Assembly: GCA_001567105.1 (NCBI GenBank)
Contig: LMZR01000014.1
Span: forward strand, 1-64,000
Length of the DNA: 64,000 bases
Direction: 5' to 3'
DNA from: Chloroflexi bacterium OLB14
GTDB lineage: Bacteria > Chloroflexota > Anaerolineae > Anaerolineales > Villigracilaceae
The position numbers and the translations under genes were made by a program. Within the stretch, counting starts at the first letter, position 1; each line of letters begins with the position of its first letter. The notes under the pieces were generated by a model. That model searched no databases. It was not told the origin of the DNA and saw only the letters and a program-made list of their open reading frames with translations. Shown here piece after piece: positions 61,922-64,000 of the stretch.

Positions 61922-62971
61922 ATGCCACAAGATGTGTTTGCAAACACAAACTCAAATTGGTGGGAAGGCGGACAAAAAGTTAAACCTGGTGAGACGTTTC
62001 AACCAAGAAAATTAAATACACCGCTTGATAAATTAACTCGCAAACAAGCAGGGCGACGTTCATTGACGAAAACAGAACGTAAGCATGGACGTTACATCAA
62101 AGCTCGCCCTGCTGGTGATAAATTAAATGACATTGCATTTGATGCAACTTTTCGGGCGGCGGCTCCATTTCAAAAACAAAGAACAGAAGAAAGAAAAAAA
62201 TTAGCCTTCTCAATTAAGAAGGGCGATTTACAACGCAAGATTCGCGTCAAGCGCGTTGCAAATTTAGTTTTATTTTTAGTAGATGCTTCATGGTCTATGG
62301 CTGTGGCGGAACGTATGAATGCCACTAAAGGTGCAATACTTTCATTACTAACAGATGCTTATCAACGAAGAGATAGAGTTGGTTTAATCGTTTTCCAAAA
62401 AGATAGAGCCACATTAGTTTTACAACCTACTAATTCGGTTCAACTTGCACAACGCGCACTGATGGATATTCCAGTCGGCGGAAAGACTCCCCTATCCGCA
62501 GGTTTGTTCATGGCGTACGATGTGTTACGACATGAAAAACATGTCCACCCTGATGTTGAACCTTTATTAATGGTAATGACCGATGGCGCAGGCAATGTTT
62601 CATTAGGCACAATGCCTCCACAAGAAGAATCTTTCAAATTTGCTGAAATGATTGCCAATGAAAAAATTCGTTCAGTAGTCATCAACATGGAACACGCCGC
62701 ATTTGACCAAGGTTTAGCAAAACAACTCGCCGACCATTTAGAAGCACCTTGTTATTCATTAAGTGAACTCAAGGCTGAGAATTTATATCACGCCGTGAAA
62801 GATGAAATGGCGAAGCGAGTAAAAAATAATTACGAAACCTCCGAGGTCTTTAAGACCTCGGAGGTTTTTTTATTCACGAATCAAACCCCAAGCCCAACGC
62901 ATCTAACAACTTCAACCACAAATTTCTTTCCCCATTATTTTCATCTGCTTTTTGCAACGACCATCTTGTAA
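61922..62971 (+). CDS. VWA-domain half of the chelatase-like protein (C-terminal part, frameshifted at both ends)
   Basis: 349 residues as read. Integrin-like MIDAS motif VDASWSMA (Asp121, Ser123, Ser125) and MTDGAGNVSLG. The real end is probably a TAA near 62829: one extra A in the AAAAAA run at 62821-62826 gives KK-stop. As read, the frame runs through a perfect terminator hairpin and about 98 bases into the convergent oxidoreductase gene, which is not plausible. Tetrapyrrole metal insertion is the family role; no other such gene is in the window. Confidence 0.8.
   Translation: MPQDVFANTNSNWWEGGQKVKPGETFQPRKLNTPLDKLTRKQAGRRSLTKTERKHGRYIKARPAGDKLNDIAFDATFRAAAPFQKQRTEERKKLAFSIKKGDLQRKIRVKRVANLVLFLVDASWSMAVAERMNATKGAILSLLTDAYQRRDRVGLIVFQKDRATLVLQPTNSVQLAQRALMDIPVGGKTPLSAGLFMAYDVLRHEKHVHPDVEPLLMVMTDGAGNVSLGTMPPQEESFKFAEMIANEKIRSVVINMEHAAFDQGLAKQLADHLEAPCYSLSELKAENLYHAVKDEMAKRVKNNYETSEVFKTSEVFLFTNQTPSPTHLTTSTTNFFPHYFHLLFATTIL
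62834..62872. terminator. Bidirectional terminator between convergent genes
   Basis: AAACCTCCGAGGTCTT-TAAGACCTCGGAGGTTT, a 16-bp stem with T tract on the + side. Core GGTCTTTAAGACC is shared with 27301-27331. Confidence 0.85.
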
Positions 62972-64000
62972 AATTGATAATCGGTGAGCGCAATGGCTCA
63001 GGTGGGAATGGAAATGGTTTTGATTTCACCATTTGCAATTCAGTGCGTTCTGTTTTTTCGCCACTTAATAAATCTAACATCACATTCGCGCCGAAGCGTG
63101 AAGCACCCACGCCCAAACCTGTATAACCCAAACTATAAGCAACCTTGCCATGCATAGATGTATCCCAAAAAGCGGCGTAACGCGAACAAGTATCAATCAC
63201 ACCGCCCCAAGCATGTGTGAATCGCAAACCTGTCAGCGAGGGAAAAGTTTGGAAGAAGTGCTCAGCTAAAAGTCCGAAAGAAGCGGGATTGTTTTCCAAA
63301 GATGAATCAATTTGATTATGTTTAAAATAAATCGCATCATATCCACCAAATAAAATTCGATTATCTTGCGTGGTGCGATAATAATGAAACTGATTGCCAT
63401 TATCGCCAATGCCTTCACGTCCCTGCCAACCAATCGAATCACGTTGCGCTTTTGATAACGGCTCACTCATCAAAACATAATCATACACAGGCACAATATA
63501 AAACGACAAATGTTTTAATAATGGCTGAAAAGCATTGGTAGCCAAAGCAATTTTTTTTGATTTAATTTCAGCACGTTGAGTTTTGACGATAACGACATCA
63601 CGCTTCTCTACCAGACTTTCAACTTGGGTGCCCTCAAAAATTTTGACTCCTAACCCCAAACAAATTTTTGTTAAGCCCCACGCCAATTGAGCAGGGTTGA
63701 GCATTGCCATATCGGGGTCAAGCATAGCCGCCAAATAACTCGGCGAATTGACTCGCGCCCGAACTTCCTCTTGACTTAAATATTTTGCATCAATACCATA
63801 TTGTTGTAACAGTGCAACTTCTTCATGAAGATCATCAATTTGATATGACTCAGTTGCCACATTGATTTCACCCGAGCGAATAAAATCACATTCGATGTTG
63901 AATTGTTTAATGGTATTTTCTATTTCATCTAAATTATCACGCCCCAATTGCAAAAGTTTGGGAAGTTCTTCTTTCCAACGACTATAACCATTTGAGAATC
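62874..64000 (-). CDS. FAD-dependent oxidoreductase (DAO family), partial
   Basis: The frame is open to the window edge. It encodes SRWKEELPKLL and then a DAO-type C-terminal half: GEINVATES, LDPDMAMLNPAQLAWGL, KIALATNAFQPLLKHL, VPVYDYVLMSEPLS and HAWGGVIDTCSRYAAFWD, GYTGLGVGASRFGANVMLDLLSGE. This pattern resembles glycine oxidase or gamma-glutamylputrescine oxidase relatives. The N-terminal FAD-binding GxGxxG lies outside the window. Confidence 0.85.
   Translation of the reverse strand, partial: FSNGYSRWKEELPKLLQLGRDNLDEIENTIKQFNIECDFIRSGEINVATESYQIDDLHEEVALLQQYGIDAKYLSQEEVRARVNSPSYLAAMLDPDMAMLNPAQLAWGLTKICLGLGVKIFEGTQVESLVEKRDVVIVKTQRAEIKSKKIALATNAFQPLLKHLSFYIVPVYDYVLMSEPLSKAQRDSIGWQGREGIGDNGNQFHYYRTTQDNRILFGGYDAIYFKHNQIDSSLENNPASFGLLAEHFFQTFPSLTGLRFTHAWGGVIDTCSRYAAFWDTSMHGKVAYSLGYTGLGVGASRFGANVMLDLLSGEKTERTELQMVKSKPFPFPPEPLRSPIINFTRWSLQKADENNGERNLWLKLLDALGLGFDS

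Noticed and set aside
1..64000. Insertion sequences, integrases, phage genes or attachment sites
   Set aside because: No transposase, integrase or phage structural motif was found, and the single tRNA gene has no flanking duplicated end.

Overview
The window looks like a chromosomal segment of a low-G+C member of the Chloroflexota, probably class Anaerolineae. This is inferred from gene content, not from a phylogeny. Support: many short lipoproteins with Thr/Pro-rich stalks, an SLH-domain surface protein, a small bacterial SRP RNA with an AACGGTAAG apical domain, a serS T-box, an RsbU/RsbW/RsbV module, several M42 aminopeptidases and a single-envelope style of secretion. By eye the DNA is near 40% G+C. 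No phage, transposase, integrase or CRISPR array was seen.

Layout. 1-2008: end of a PIN-domain gene, a lipoprotein, and a truncated Rhs C-terminal cassette with a HELGH metallopeptidase-like tip. 2084-9062: an M50 protease, then an rsbV-rsbW-rsbU partner-switch operon diverging from a CheY-like regulator and a REC-PAS-HD-GYP protein. 9087-11879: SRP RNA and small membrane or lipoproteins. 11969-22674: priA, a dihaem peroxidase/beta-helix fusion with a cytochrome c lipoprotein, a phosphoribosyltransferase, a PCu(A)C copper chaperone and sbcC. 22774-27815: three M42 peptidases and an S51-like peptidase. 27868-34562: a DUF456 protein, serS with its T-box, tRNA-Glu, lepB and a phosphatase/lipoprotein series. 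34633-43790: a methylmalonyl-CoA mutase-type subunit, an acyltransferase, recA with a LexA-like operator, an M23 lipoprotein and a beta-propeller lipoprotein. 43953-52633: an accessory-looking stretch with a HEPN-like protein, a broken oxidoreductase, a methyltransferase, a LuxR-type regulator, an MFS exporter, an ABC exporter, a GNAT and a decayed YdeI gene. 52709-57533: serC with an SbnI/SerK-like serine kinase candidate, an SLH protein and serA. 57746-64000: an M19 dipeptidase, ribosomal protein S1, a Mg/Co-chelatase-like AAA+/VWA protein and a partial FAD oxidoreductase.

Three cross-cutting observations matter most. (1) Several families of short palindromic or quasi-tandem repeats are scattered between genes and also sit in frame inside sbcC, priA, a copper chaperone and an M42 peptidase; one lies inside the serS T-box leader. 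(2) At least seven genes are interrupted at homopolymer runs in ways that one-base corrections repair. This suggests consensus indels from long-read assembly, so apparent pseudogenes here should be read with caution. (3) Several genes have a TATAAT box 6-9 bases before the start codon and no Shine-Dalgarno sequence, which suggests leaderless mRNAs.

All functional calls come from reading motifs by eye; no database search was run.
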